Shown: positions 44,751-54,235, counted from the first letter of the stretch. The stretch is 64,000 nucleotides of DNA from an uncultured Oscillospiraceae bacterium (GCA_947589545.1 CANQBA010000011.1:16909-80908), one strand, 5' to 3'. Notes: generated by a model from the letters alone, not told the origin. Numbers and translations: made by a program.

Positions 44751-45251
44751 TCAATAGTAAAATCCTTTCCGGCGCAGGAGCTTGCAGAAGTCGTAATACT
44801 CCCCGGCGGGTTTGTCGAAGGGGAAGGAGAAGGCGAAGCCGATCTCTCGCTCATCGGAGGCGCGGATCGCCTCGCGCATGGCATCGACGCTCCCGTCGGG
44901 GCGGTAGTATGTGTCGTAATAGTGCTCCACGCCGAAGACCTCCACGGGAATGCCGTCGAAGATTCCCATGTCCAGAGCCAGGGCGTCGTCTCGTTTCAGC
45001 CTCGCGGTGACGGTGACCTCGGCGGGCTCGATGTGTATCTCGCTGAAGCCCTTCACGGTGATGACGGGGACGGGGAAGCGGTCAATCTGCCACGTCCCAT
45101 CGGGCAATTCGTGCTCGTGACCGCTGTACCAGCCGGCATCGACCTGAAAGATCCTGTGCGTCAGCGCCACGGCGATCTGCGTCATCTTTGAAGACAGCTC
45201 GGAGTACATCTTGTTGAGCTCGCGCCGGAAGTCCTCTGTCATTTCAAACAT
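44751..45251 (-). CDS. DUF3201-like protein (tentative)
   Basis: 166 residues. ATG at 45251 after GAGGAGG; starts MFEMTEDFRRELNKMYSELS. Includes IDRFPVPVITVKGFSEIHIE and EVFGVEHYYDTYYRPDG. I think this matches DUF3201 from memory but could not verify. Cytosolic, no membrane segments. Same strand as and 18 bases before the GNAT gene, maybe one operon. Confidence 0.6.
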   Translation of the reverse strand: MFEMTEDFRRELNKMYSELSSKMTQIAVALTHRIFQVDAGWYSGHEHELPDGTWQIDRFPVPVITVKGFSEIHIEPAEVTVTARLKRDDALALDMGIFDGIPVEVFGVEHYYDTYYRPDGSVDAMREAIRASDEREIGFAFSFPFDKPAGEYYDFCKLLRRKGFYY

Positions 45252-45478
45252 CGTCTGCCTCCTCAAAAGTTTTTAGAAAAAGTTCGCATTGGAACCCTGA
45301 AATCAGAAAATAAATTCGATTTTTAAGAAACAGGGGCATAGAAATGAAAATTTTTTCACAATAGGGGATTGAGATTGTGCGGCGGGGTTGGAGGTATACA
45401 AAAAACGAATAAATTTTTTTCAAAAATCAAGTACGCTTTTGGGCCTTGGGAGTTGTGGTAATAGGAGTGAGGGGGAAA

Positions 45479-46288
45479 TCACTCCGCCGTGTCGGATTTC
45501 CGCTTTCTGCTCCGGCTCACGTTCTCCACGTTACGGCACGACGCCGAGCAATACTCCGCTCTGGTGCCGTGGGTGAGGAGAGGGGCGCCGCAGTGTTTGC
45601 AAAGGCGCACGGCGGGCTTGGGGCAGGTCAGCATTTCCATCATGTAAAAGTCGACAAGGCTCTTGAGAGAGTCGTACCAGACCCGCCGCCGGCCGATGCC
45701 GCCGCATAGCTCGTACCGGAGCTCCACGTTGCCGTGCAAAAGCACCATGTCCTCTCCGGCCTGGGCCCGCCGCATCAGGTCATAAAGCTGAAGCCCGTAT
45801 CTCCCGTACCACACCACGGCCTCGGAGTTGTAGTAGTCCGGGTGCAGGACCGGCTCTCGATTATCCTGAAGCGGCAGCTCATCGACGCGCTGAATACTCA
45901 CCCTCCGGCTCTGCCGCCGCTGCTCCTTCGGAAACAGGCGGAACAGGTCAATGTACTCCCTCTGCGTCGCGGCCTTCCGGCCCAGGATGTTCCCGGCGTA
46001 GAACTTCACGGACTTGTCGTCGTAGGTCTTCTCTACCAGCGCGTCCTCAAATCCCAGCAGTCCGAATCGGATGCAGAAGCTCTGGACGTCGCGGGAGTAG
46101 TCCTGATGCTTTTCATACTTACGCCCGATGCGCAGAAGCTCCAGCACGATCTCCGGCATGACCTCCATCGGGTCATACTCTCTGCTGTACACGTCCAGGT
46201 TCCCCACCACGCACAGCTCGTCCCGGTGGTTGTATTCCAGACTGTAATACCGCCCGGTGCTCCAGCGGTCAACGTACTCGTCCCGCAC
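45479..46288 (-). CDS. Hypothetical protein with C-terminal CxxC...C-x-C zinc finger
   Basis: 269 residues. C-terminal LCKHCGAPLLTHGTRAEYCS followed by ASCRNVENVSRSRKRK looks like a CGNR-like zinc finger. The N-terminal part is charged and of unknown fold. Proteins of this sort can be DNA-binding regulators on clostridial mobile elements. It reads toward an untranscribed-looking gap, and its promoter side faces the degenerate repeat region. Confidence 0.6.
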   Translation of the reverse strand: MRDEYVDRWSTGRYYSLEYNHRDELCVVGNLDVYSREYDPMEVMPEIVLELLRIGRKYEKHQDYSRDVQSFCIRFGLLGFEDALVEKTYDDKSVKFYAGNILGRKAATQREYIDLFRLFPKEQRRQSRRVSIQRVDELPLQDNREPVLHPDYYNSEAVVWYGRYGLQLYDLMRRAQAGEDMVLLHGNVELRYELCGGIGRRRVWYDSLKSLVDFYMMEMLTCPKPAVRLCKHCGAPLLTHGTRAEYCSASCRNVENVSRSRKRKSDTAE

Positions 46289-47020
46289 AGATCAACATCC
46301 TCTGCTAATAGAAATGAAATGATACTATTATCCTATCACACCTTGCCGCAAAAGTCACGGGGATTTTTTCAGACGCCGGAGATATTGGCGGGGCGTGATT
46401 CTCCGTCGAACCTGATAAAAATGAGTGGCCTAAAATGTGCAGGTCTACAAAAACATAAGTTTTTTCTGAAATTCCTTGGTCACCACCCTTCCGTTTCGGG
46501 AATAGAGGTGAGAGGACTTTTTTCGGTCATGGTGCAGAGAAGAAAAAATATCAACACCCCCCTCATTTTGGCGCGTAGATGTCCGATGAATAGTGAGGGG
46601 ATACGAAGGCGGTGGAAATGAATTGATGCATTTTTTGTAAGAGAAGGTTATAGATACGAGAAAAATTCGGCAATAGGGAATGGGGAGGGAGAGTCGGTGA
46701 TGTCGCCAATGAGAATATAAAATCCCGAAAAATTTTTTCAAGGCAGGGTGTGATTTGAAGTAAAAATGTCCGTAGTAAAGAGAGGGGTATAAAGATCAGA
46801 GAGGATAAATTGATGCGATTATTGAATTAGAAGGTTGACGATGCGAAAAAAATCGGGCAATAGGGAAGTAGGAGGATGAGTTGCGATGGTGGCGGAGGCA
46901 AGGCCCGGATGGGGTGTGAAGTCAGGAGCTCTGAATTGGGTGAGGAAAAAATCAAAATTTTTTCCGAGAGGGGGGTTGTGGTTTGAGGTGAAAATGTCCG
47001 TTGTTGGGTGAGGGGGTATT

Positions 47021-47056
47021 CAAAAACAATGACGCAATAAGCAAAAAGAGGAGTGA
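47021..47056. repeat. Recurring motif, copy D
   Basis: CAAAAACAATGACGCAATAA then GCAAAAAGAGGAGTGA. It ends the second-last degenerate unit. Confidence 0.65.
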
Positions 47057-47251
47057 GAGCTCGATGAGTGATCGGCATGGGTAGTCGCGGAGGCGAGGAC
47101 GGCTGACGATTCGCTCCGTTGGTACTGTCAGTGTCGGGGGACGAATGAGGTACATGATGGTGACCTACGAATCGAGCGGCGAAAAAAATTTTTTCTACGG
47201 GGGGTTAATTTTTGAAATGAAAATGTCCGTTGTTGAGTGAGAGGGGTATTC

Positions 47252-47288
47252 AAAAACAAGGACGCTATAAGCAAAAAGAGGGGTGAGG
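47252..47288. repeat. Recurring motif, copy E
   Basis: CAAAAACAAGGACGCTATAA then GCAAAAAGAGGGGTGA. It lies 70 bases before the excisionase-like gene, and with copy F flanks the 4-kb module. Confidence 0.7.
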
Positions 47289-47356
47289 GTTTGACGCAAG
47301 ATCAGTAAGCGAAAAAAGTGTTCAACAAAATCAGAGATTCACGAAAGGAGTACAAC

Positions 47357-47566
47357 ATGAAAGAGACGACCTACAAAAGCTATGACGAGCTGCCGCTGTT
47401 CCTGAATGCGGAGACGGTGGCAAAGGTGCTGGGGGTGTCGGTGTCCTCCGGCTACGAGCTGATGCGGGAGCCGGGGTTCCCGGCGCTGAGAGTGGGGAAC
47501 AGGATCGTGATCCCCAAGGAGCGGTTCATCCAGTGGGTGAATGAGCAAAGCGGAGGTGTGAGATGA
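47357..47566 (+). CDS. Excisionase-like helix-turn-helix protein
   Basis: 69 residues beginning MKETTYKSYDELPLFLNAET, with the MerR/Xis-type helix-turn-helix AKVLGVSVSSGYELMREPGF and GNRIVIPKERFIQWV. ATG at 47357 follows AAAGGAG. It overlaps the next gene by four bases. Such proteins bind the ends of integrated elements and help excision; the truncated integrase of the same element is 3 kb downstream. Confidence 0.8.
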   Translation: MKETTYKSYDELPLFLNAETVAKVLGVSVSSGYELMREPGFPALRVGNRIVIPKERFIQWVNEQSGGVR

Positions 47567-47748
47567 TCGTTCAAAACTCCGGGCTCTTCTTCCCGGTGCC
47601 AAAATCGTTGTTCTATTTTAACCTGGACGCCTGCGAGATCGCCACCTACGTCTACTTAAAGCTGTTGGAGGATCGGAAGAAGTACGTCTGCTGGCCCAGC
47701 TACCGCACCATCGGCGACGCTATCGGACGCAGCCGGAAATTTGTGTGA
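47563..47748 (+). pseudogene. 5' fragment of replication-type winged-helix protein
   Basis: 61 residues, MIVQNSGLFFPVPKSLFYFN then LKLLEDRKKYVCWPSYRTIG. Only the first winged helix of a helix-turn-helix/replication initiator protein is left; it stops at TGA where the third helix should continue (GRSRKFV). Coupled to the excisionase gene by ATGA. Truncated, therefore probably inactive. Confidence 0.6.
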
Positions 47749-47835
47749 TAGTTGATCCTTATCCCAAAAATAACAGACGGACATACCCTTTTTACGGGGG
47801 ATGTCCAAATAATCAAATATCTACGTGGCGGTACA

Positions 47836-48177
47836 CTAACCAAGATTTTTCCGCAAATTTTCCTTTAAGGCCCGCATGGTTCCTGTTATGACCTTCAATT
47901 CTCTGTGGGAGCAGTCGGAAAGAAGTTCTGAAACTTCACGTTCATATGAAGCTGATGCACTAGGTACGCTGTCACACAGCAAATCGTCAACGGTAACATC
48001 GAGCGCGTTGGCTATGCTCACAAGTGTCGGAAGACTCAGCTTTGTGGCCCCCCGCTCAATATGAGAGATGTTCGACGGCTCCTGATTGGATAATTCCGCC
48101 AAGGCTTGCTGCGTTAGTCCCCGCTCTTTGCGAAACCTGCGTATTCTGACGCCTATAGCGCTATAATCAAGCTCCAT
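47836..48177 (-). CDS. XRE-family transcriptional regulator
   Basis: 113 residues: MELDYSAIGVRIRRFRKERG plus LTQQALAELSNQEPSNISHI is a full HTH domain; the C-terminal half is helical. ATG at 48177 after GGAGTG is preferred over the GTG at 48186. Divergent from the radical SAM gene, with a perfect palindrome between (48242-48258). It is the likely repressor of this element. Confidence 0.85.
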   Translation of the reverse strand: MELDYSAIGVRIRRFRKERGLTQQALAELSNQEPSNISHIERGATKLSLPTLVSIANALDVTVDDLLCDSVPSASASYEREVSELLSDCSHRELKVITGTMRALKENLRKNLG

Positions 48178-48205
48178 TTCTTTCACTCCTTTTTTGATAA
48201 TGTTA

Positions 48206-48258
48206 TTGTATCTCCGAAAAGGATATGATAAAATAGAGCAAATATCCTATTAGGATAT
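48206..48258. promoter_or_regulatory. Divergent promoter with palindromic operator
   Basis: Rightward promoter TTGTAT, 17-base spacer, TAAAAT (48206-48234), followed by the perfect palindrome ATATCCTA-T-TAGGATAT (48242-48258). A GGATAT half-site lies inside the spacer. The likely operator of the XRE protein. Confidence 0.65.
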
Positions 48259-48376
48259 ATAATGACATTTGAAAGGAAAGATCAGAGCATGATACGATTG
48301 GATAATTTCCCTGGGGCCTTTTTCGCGGGACGATTGATAGAATTCTTTCCGATTATATGAAGGAGAAAAATGAAAA

Positions 48377-49876
48377 ATGAAAGCAAATGTAATACTTGTA
48401 GCGTTTTATAACAAGAAAGCATTGGGTGTTCGGTACTTGGAGGGTGCGTTATTACGAAGCGGCCACGATGTCCGGGTAGTATATTTTAAAGATTTCAACA
48501 GCCTCCATCCGCGCCATACAACAACGGCAGAGCTGAACCTCCTGAAGGATGAGGTCACAAAATACAGGCCTGATATGATTGGCCTGTCGGTCATGAGCTC
48601 CATGTACATGGATACAATAAACGCAGTCATCAATACGCTTCGCAGTAACTTTACAGTTCCAATCGTATGCGGCGGGGCATTTGCGACGATGTTCCCCGAG
48701 TATTTCCTTGATCGCGGCGTCAACTTTGTGATCCGAAGCGACGGAGAAAACGCTATCTGCCGGCTGGCGGAGGCGCTCGTAAACGGCGATGGATATGAGG
48801 AAATAGCGAATTTGTGTTTTATGAAAAACGGGAAGCCTGTTGTCAACGAGATCGGCGGACTGCTTAACGATATTGACGACTACGGTATTCCCGTTATCAA
48901 CAGTGCGAACGCCTGCTTTATCGATCAGGATATAATAAAATACGGCGATCCTCAAATCAATACCAGAAGCTATGAGGTCATAGCGTCCCGAGGCTGTCCG
49001 TTTACCTGCTCTTACTGCTGCTGCAATAATCTCAGGAAGCTCTTGCCGAGGGGGATCAAGGGTGTCAGGACGCGATCTGTGGACAGTGTCATAGAAGAAT
49101 TGATCGAGGCAAAAAAACAGTGTAAGAAAATCGCTTTTGTCCATTTTTACGACGAGACCTTTCCCAATCTTCCGGGATGGGTGGATAAGTTTGTGATAGA
49201 ATACAAGAAGCACATCAACCTGCCGTTTACCATATGGACTCACCCCAAAATGGTCGACCCGGAGGTCCTGAAAAAACTGGTAAAAATCGGTTTGGCCGAG
49301 GTCATCATGGGTATACAGTCAGGATCGGAGCATATCCGCAAAGATATTTTTCACCGCTATGAAACACAGCAGGACATACTGGACGCCACAAGGATCATCC
49401 GCGAATCCGGGGTATTTTGGTGCAGCTATGATTTTATGCTCCAGCACCCCTTTGAAACGATTGACGATTTGAAGGAAAGCTATTGGCTTGCTAAAAAGAT
49501 GACGGGCCCCTATGAGCTGCAGTTGCATGGCCTGAATTTTCTGCCGGGGACAGATATCGTTCAAATGGCGATAGACGCCGGAATATACACGAAGGAAGAA
49601 ATGGACGCCATCCTGTTCGCGCCAATGGATGAACAGTTTGATACATATTGGCAGAGAGCAGCCACACGAGAAAGCGACCTGTGGTACAAGATGTTGTATT
49701 GCCTGCAATACAAATCCATAAGAAAATCGGTTGAAGCATTTGAAGTCAATCCGATTGCGTACGGCAAAAAAATCGATTCACTATATGCCCTCGCTCAAAA
49801 ATACAGTAAAATACGGTATGTCTACAAAAAGTCAAGAGTTGTGCTGAAAAAATATGAGTTGCGCTTCCTGAGATGA
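48377..49876 (+). CDS. B12-binding radical SAM protein
   Basis: 499 residues. The N-terminal 130 residues are a cobalamin-binding-like fold (VILVAFYNKKALGVRYLEGA, PIVCGGAFATMFPEYFLDRG). Then radical SAM CPFTCSYC (Cys about 206, 210, 213) with an unusual extra cysteine pair, and GIQSGSE near residue 318. Probably modifies a small molecule or peptide; substrate unknown. Sits on the element between the repressor and the integrase, as cargo. A terminator follows the stop. Confidence 0.82.
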   Translation: MKANVILVAFYNKKALGVRYLEGALLRSGHDVRVVYFKDFNSLHPRHTTTAELNLLKDEVTKYRPDMIGLSVMSSMYMDTINAVINTLRSNFTVPIVCGGAFATMFPEYFLDRGVNFVIRSDGENAICRLAEALVNGDGYEEIANLCFMKNGKPVVNEIGGLLNDIDDYGIPVINSANACFIDQDIIKYGDPQINTRSYEVIASRGCPFTCSYCCCNNLRKLLPRGIKGVRTRSVDSVIEELIEAKKQCKKIAFVHFYDETFPNLPGWVDKFVIEYKKHINLPFTIWTHPKMVDPEVLKKLVKIGLAEVIMGIQSGSEHIRKDIFHRYETQQDILDATRIIRESGVFWCSYDFMLQHPFETIDDLKESYWLAKKMTGPYELQLHGLNFLPGTDIVQMAIDAGIYTKEEMDAILFAPMDEQFDTYWQRAATRESDLWYKMLYCLQYKSIRKSVEAFEVNPIAYGKKIDSLYALAQKYSKIRYVYKKSRVVLKKYELRFLR

Positions 49877-49980
49877 ATCTCAGCGTATGCTGTTTGAATC
49901 TTTTTCGATGTGGCTCTTGGGTAATCCCTGAATCCCTGCTGCAAAGGCCGCGTCTCCCATTTTGAAGATTCACAAAACAG

Positions 49981-50011
49981 AACCGCCCTGGCAACTGCCA
50001 GAGCGGTTTTC
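49981..50011 (+). terminator. Rho-independent terminator after radical SAM gene
   Basis: AACCGCCCTGGC, loop AACT, GCCAGAGCGGTT (one mismatch), TTTT. Confidence 0.8.
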
Positions 50012-50087
50012 TTCTGCGCTAACGGAAAGAATCTGTAAATACATCCCTAATATAAGACAACACGGACACGCATTTTACGACAATTAA

Positions 50088-51278
50088 GAACCCCGCCTCC
50101 GATTCAAGTCCCGCGAGGACTACGAAAATGAGATCTACAACCACATCGTCCCACGGATAGGGAAGGTGCCGCTGAATATAATCTCCGTGGAAGTCCTGCA
50201 AAAATTCTACACCGACCTCAAGCAAAACGGACGTCTGACGAACCGGGACATCTACGGATCCGGTGTGTCGGACAGGCTGGTGGAGGGCTGTCACTTCCGC
50301 ATCCGCTCGGCACTGGCCGAGGCCGTGGAGGAGCGGCTGATCCCCAGGAATCCCGCCGAGGAGTGCAAGCTCCCCCAAAGTGCCCGCCGCGAAAAGCAGG
50401 TGCTGACCCGCGAGGAGCTCCAGCGCTTCCTGACCCAAGCAAAAGAGGAGGGCTACTACGAGCTGGTCCTGCTGGAGCTGGCCACCGGCCTCCGGCGAGG
50501 TGAGATACTGGCGCTGAAGTGGTCGGACCTGAATCCCAAAACGGGAGAGCTGAGAGTGGAGCGGCAGGTCTACCGCACAGGCGGCAAGCTGACCGTCGCC
50601 CCGCCAAAGACAAAGACGTCGGCGCGGAGCCTTCTGGTCCCCAAGGCTCTGCTCGACATCCTCATCGAAATGCGAAGCCGCGCCACGTCCGAGTGGATGT
50701 TCCCCTCCCCGGTAAAGCCCGACTCTCCCCTTGACCCGGCTTCCGTCCGCAAGCGGATACAGACGATCCTGGATCACGCCGGTTGCCGCAAGCTCCGTTT
50801 TCACGACCTCCGCCACACTTTCGCCACGCTGTCGCTGGAGGCCGGCATGGACGTGAAAACCCTCTCCGCCATCATCGGCCACAACAGCGTGTCCACGACG
50901 CTGAACGTCTACACCCACGTCACCGACACCATGCGCGCCCAGGCCGCCGCGGCCATCGACAAGGCCATCACGGGGAGCACTGCCCTCATACCTGCCCCGG
51001 AGCCTGAAAAGCCCTCCGCTCCCTTCCAACCCTACAAGGGCCTCCGCCGCAAACCCGGCACCGGCTGCATCACCCAGGTGTCTCAAAACTGCTACGAGGG
51101 CAAATACACCCCCCGCCTCCCGAACGGCACGAGGTACATAAAAACCGTCTATGCCTCAAGCCGGGAAGAGTGCGAAGCAAAGCTCGCCGCCCTCATCGCC
51201 CAAGTCAAGCCGGAGATAGATAAGCTGAAGCGGGAGCTGAAGGAGGGGATGGAAACATCAAAAACTGTGACGCTATAA
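50088..51278 (+). pseudogene. 5'-truncated tyrosine integrase
   Basis: The frame opens after a TAA at 50085 and reads EPRLRFKSREDYENEIYNHI, which aligns with residues about 81 onward of the intact integrase at 59991; the N-terminal domain is missing. Catalytic residues persist: TGLRRGE, HDLRHTFATLS and TLNVYTHVT. After it comes an extra C-terminal segment (GLRRKPGTGCITQVSQNCYE, GNGTRY-like, charged helix) that resembles the arm-binding domain normally found at the N-terminus. No good start exists except GTG at 50166. It lies at the right end of the 4-kb module and the stop is inside motif copy F. Confidence 0.7.
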
Positions 51279-51289
51279 GCAAAAAAGAG
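51259..51289. repeat. Recurring motif, copy F
   Basis: CAAAAACTGTGACGCTATAA then GCAAAAAAGAG; includes the integrase TAA. With copy E it flanks the module as a direct repeat. Confidence 0.7.
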
Positions 51290-51328
51290 TTTCCGCGTCC
51301 AGGCACAGCCCTGCGCACGGAAACTCTT
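51285..51328. terminator. Bidirectional terminator
   Basis: AAGAGTTTCCG (51285-51295) pairs with CGGAAACTCTT (51318-51328); T/A tails on both sides. Confidence 0.75.
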
Positions 51329-51342
51329 GCTCGGTTACATGT

Positions 51343-52683
51343 TTACAGACACATCGCCATATACAGCGGCAGGTGCCATATCCCGTCCTTTTCCATGACA
51401 TCCTTAGCATAGAGAATATACGGTGTGCCTATTTTCTGAGAAAATTTCCTTCTGAATTTATCAAGAGAGGAATGATAACGGTAATCCCCGGATTTTACCT
51501 CGATGGGGGCGATTTTCCGCTTTTCAGTGATCAGAAAATCGATCGCCATATGGTTCTCACGGTTTACATTGTCGTTGTGAGAATAGAAATACAGCTTGTG
51601 CCCGTTTCGGCGGAGCATCTGAGCGACGATATTCTCCATGATCATGCCCTCGTTGATGTCCAGCTTGTCAAACAGGACGGCCTTATACAGCTCATTGTCG
51701 GTAAAGGCGGTATCCATAAAGGCCAACGTCACGAGGAGGCCCGTATCCGCCATATAACACTTTTGGGAGGAGTCATCGGCGCTCAGGGCCAGTCCTACGC
51801 CGGGATCGGTGACATTCAGACAGGAATTCACCACCATGGCCTCGTTGAGCCAAATAAACGAGTCCTGATAGGCGCGGAACCGAGCCTTGCTGTTGATGGA
51901 TGAAAGACGGTATTTCTTTTCCTTCTTTGAGAGCTGACCCGGAATTCCGTCAATAACGGCATAGACCTTCTCCTCATACCCTTGGGCAAATTTAGACACA
52001 TCCTCCCGGTAGAGCCTGAGGATACGGCGCTTGGCCTCATCGGAAGCGGTAAAATCCTTGCCGTTCAGGTACGCCAAGATCGATTGCGGCATACCACCCA
52101 CCAAGACATACTGCCGGAAGTCGTTCATGACCTTTCGATGAAGCGCCTGCCCAAGAGGCGTCTTTGACGCAAAGCATTTGCGAATCAGCGGGGCGGTCGC
52201 CTCGTCGCCCATGGCCCACAGGAATTCCTCGAAGTCCAAGGGGAACATCTCAATGTGCTCCTCCTCGGAGGGGATAATAATGTTTTCCGTATTCTTTCGC
52301 AGCCGTATAAGGGAGCCTGTCTCAAGATAGTCGTACCGCCCGTCGGCAACAAGATACTTTATGAGCTGTCTCGCCCTGGGAAATTGCTGTACCTCGTCGA
52401 ACACGATCAGGGATTCACGCCTGTGGAGCGGCGTCGCGTAAAATGCCGACAGCTTCGCGAAAAACAGATTCAGGTCGGAAGCTTCATAGGTAATGAGGTC
52501 GAGTATTTCCGAAGACACATTTCCGAAATCAATGAGAATATAGCTCTTGTACTCCTGCCTTGCGAAAAGCTCAGCCATATAGCTCTTTCCGACCCGCCTC
52601 GCGCCGTCAATCAGCAGCGCCGTTTTCCCATTGCTCTTGTTTTTCCACTCCACCAGATTATCGTATATCTTCCTTTTCAGCAT
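51343..52683 (-). CDS. ATP-binding protein with DUF4143-type domain
   Basis: 446 residues. AAA ATPase domain with GARRVGKS (about 27-34) and LIVFDEVQQFP (about 95), then a DUF4143-like C-terminus ending AIDFLITEKRKIAPIEVKSG, which is a D...EVK nuclease-like pattern. ATG at 52683 follows AGAGGG. Proteins of this design are common and poorly understood; toxin or defence roles have been suggested. The 5' side carries a 33-bp-spaced repeat array. Confidence 0.8.
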   Translation of the reverse strand: MLKRKIYDNLVEWKNKSNGKTALLIDGARRVGKSYMAELFARQEYKSYILIDFGNVSSEILDLITYEASDLNLFFAKLSAFYATPLHRRESLIVFDEVQQFPRARQLIKYLVADGRYDYLETGSLIRLRKNTENIIIPSEEEHIEMFPLDFEEFLWAMGDEATAPLIRKCFASKTPLGQALHRKVMNDFRQYVLVGGMPQSILAYLNGKDFTASDEAKRRILRLYREDVSKFAQGYEEKVYAVIDGIPGQLSKKEKKYRLSSINSKARFRAYQDSFIWLNEAMVVNSCLNVTDPGVGLALSADDSSQKCYMADTGLLVTLAFMDTAFTDNELYKAVLFDKLDINEGMIMENIVAQMLRRNGHKLYFYSHNDNVNRENHMAIDFLITEKRKIAPIEVKSGDYRYHSSLDKFRRKFSQKIGTPYILYAKDVMEKDGIWHLPLYMAMCL

Positions 52684-52729
52684 GTTCAGCCCTCTTTCAC
52701 CTGTACTACGGACATTATACAATGACAAT

Positions 52730-52808
52730 CACGAAAAAGCAAGACGGAATGAACGTAAATCGCACGAAAAAGCAAGCTTAAAAATGACGAAAACGCACGA
52801 AAAAGCAA
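52730..52808. repeat. Three CACGAAAAAGCAA repeats spaced exactly 33 bp
   Basis: Identical 13-mers at 52730-52742, 52763-52775 and 52796-52808, followed by a one-mismatch copy CACGAAAACGCAA at 52976. They lie 47-125 bases upstream of the DUF4143 gene start. Three helical turns per interval suggests protein binding on one face, either autoregulation or iterons. About 300 bases around them hold no gene. Confidence 0.75.
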
Positions 52809-53094
52809 TCTGAGCCTTCGGCCAAGTCGGCTGGTTCAGAAAAATGATTATTGGCCCCCGCTTAAAAATTAATAAAAGTGTGATGATATAACACGTTTTT
52901 CTATATAAAAATGTGATACACGCCCCATGGAACGGCTTTTTATGCATGGGTTATGGGAGCAGGAAAACTCTGAAACACGAAAACGCAACTGGCTTGAGGA
53001 AAAGGACAAAACTTTCTCAAGTGACTTTGAAATAAAAGACGCAACTTTTTAAACCGACTTTTTGCGGCAACGCAATATTGCTCGAACATTCACC

Positions 53095-53796
53095 CTATCT
53101 CGCTGCGTCCACGAACGCTTTGAAAATCTTCCGGCTGTTGGCATCGGACTTATGGGAAAACTCCGGGTGCCACTGGACGGCCCAGAGGAATTTCCGCGCC
53201 GGCATGTATAGTGCCTCTGTAAGCCCGTCGGGGGAGACGGCCATACATTCAAGCCCCGGCGCCAGGTTTTTCACGGCCTGGTGGTGGCAGCTGTTTACCG
53301 CCAGATGACGGGCGTTCAGACAGTATGCCAGCGGCGTATTTTCCTCAAGCTCAACATCGTGTATGGGAACATCGTAGGGGGCGCGCTGGTGATGCTCCAC
53401 GCCGGACGGGTGCTGTGAGGGCAAGTCCTGATACAAAGAGCCGCCCAGGGCAGCGTTGATGAACTGGATCCCGCGGCAGATGCCGAGGATGGATCTGTCC
53501 AACTCCATGGCCGCCCGGAGGACGATGCTCTCCATAAAGTCCCGTTTTTCACAGCAGGAGACAAGGCCGGGCAGGGCCTCCTCCCGATAGAGCCCCGGCG
53601 ACACATCGTGGCCGCCCGTAAACAGGATGCCGCTGCAAAGCTTCACAAGCCCTGTCAACTCCTCCACGTCGTCGGAGAAGGGGAAGATGATGGGCGTGCC
53701 CCCGGCCTCGATGATCCCGTCCATATACCCCGGCAGCATCCAAATGCTGTCCTTCTCGTCGTCCCACAGCGGCATGACCCCAATGATCGGCTTCAC
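53095..53796 (-). CDS. Gamma-glutamyl-gamma-aminobutyrate hydrolase family peptidase C26
   Basis: 233 residues, class I glutamine-amidotransferase fold: GGTPIIFPFSDD, FTGGHDVSP, the nucleophile GICRGIQFINAALGG and WHPEFS. GTG at 53796 after GGAGG; the upstream frame is noise. Cytosolic; hydrolyses gamma-glutamyl amides. Stands alone. Confidence 0.87.
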   Translation of the reverse strand: MKPIIGVMPLWDDEKDSIWMLPGYMDGIIEAGGTPIIFPFSDDVEELTGLVKLCSGILFTGGHDVSPGLYREEALPGLVSCCEKRDFMESIVLRAAMELDRSILGICRGIQFINAALGGSLYQDLPSQHPSGVEHHQRAPYDVPIHDVELEENTPLAYCLNARHLAVNSCHHQAVKNLAPGLECMAVSPDGLTEALYMPARKFLWAVQWHPEFSHKSDANSRKIFKAFVDAAR

Positions 53797-53902
53797 ACGA
53801 AACCACCTCCATAAAGAAAGACAAGGACGCCGCCAGGCGCCCTTGTCCGCTTGAATCATTATATGCCAAAATGGCGGGAATTTCAACACTTTTTTACCGC
53901 AC

Positions 53903-54235
53903 CTAAATTCTGTTCTTTTCTCCCCATTCGCACATACTGTCTAAAATCGGGATCAAAGACTCTCCCCGCTCTGTCAGACTGTATTCCACTTTAGGCGGAA
54001 TTTGCGGAAATTCCTCGCGGTGGACAAGCCCGTCCGCCTCCAATTCCTTTAGGGTCGAACTCAGCGTTTTATAGGAAATCGTTTTGATATATTTCTTTAA
54101 TTCATTGAAACGCACGACCTTAAACCCCATCAGAGCGTACAGAATAAACATCTTGTATTTTCCCTGTATCAACGACATGGTATAGTTAAATCCGGTTTCT
54201 TCCAGGCGGGCGTCTTTGATACACTCTACACTCAT
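53903..54235 (-). CDS. HxlR family transcriptional regulator
   Basis: 110 residues, winged helix: FVVRFNELKKYIKTISYKTL-like region (RFNELKKYI, TLSSTLKELEADGLV, VEYSLTERGESL). A cysteine near the N-terminus (SVECIKDARL) could sense oxidants or electrophiles, as in related proteins. Divergent from the flavin reductase gene with about 150 bases between, so likely its regulator. Confidence 0.87.
   Translation of the reverse strand: MSVECIKDARLEETGFNYTMSLIQGKYKMFILYALMGFKVVRFNELKKYIKTISYKTLSSTLKELEADGLVHREEFPQIPPKVEYSLTERGESLIPILDSMCEWGEKNRI

Larger units (their letters stand above)
46289..47317. other. Gene-free region with degenerate tandem repeat units
   Basis: No credible gene over about 1 kb. 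From about 46550 it holds 3-4 diverged units. The landmark AAAATGTCCGT recurs at 46763, 46991 and 47221 (spacings 228 and 230) and a weaker AGATGTCCG at 46577. Each unit has a poly-A/T core (GAAAAATTTTTTC) and the last two end in the recurring motif (47021, 47252). Between the units are patches of unrelated sequence. Confidence 0.6.

Noticed and set aside
52730..52808. CRISPR array
   Set aside because: Repeats are only 13 bp with 20-bp gaps, and no cas genes are near.
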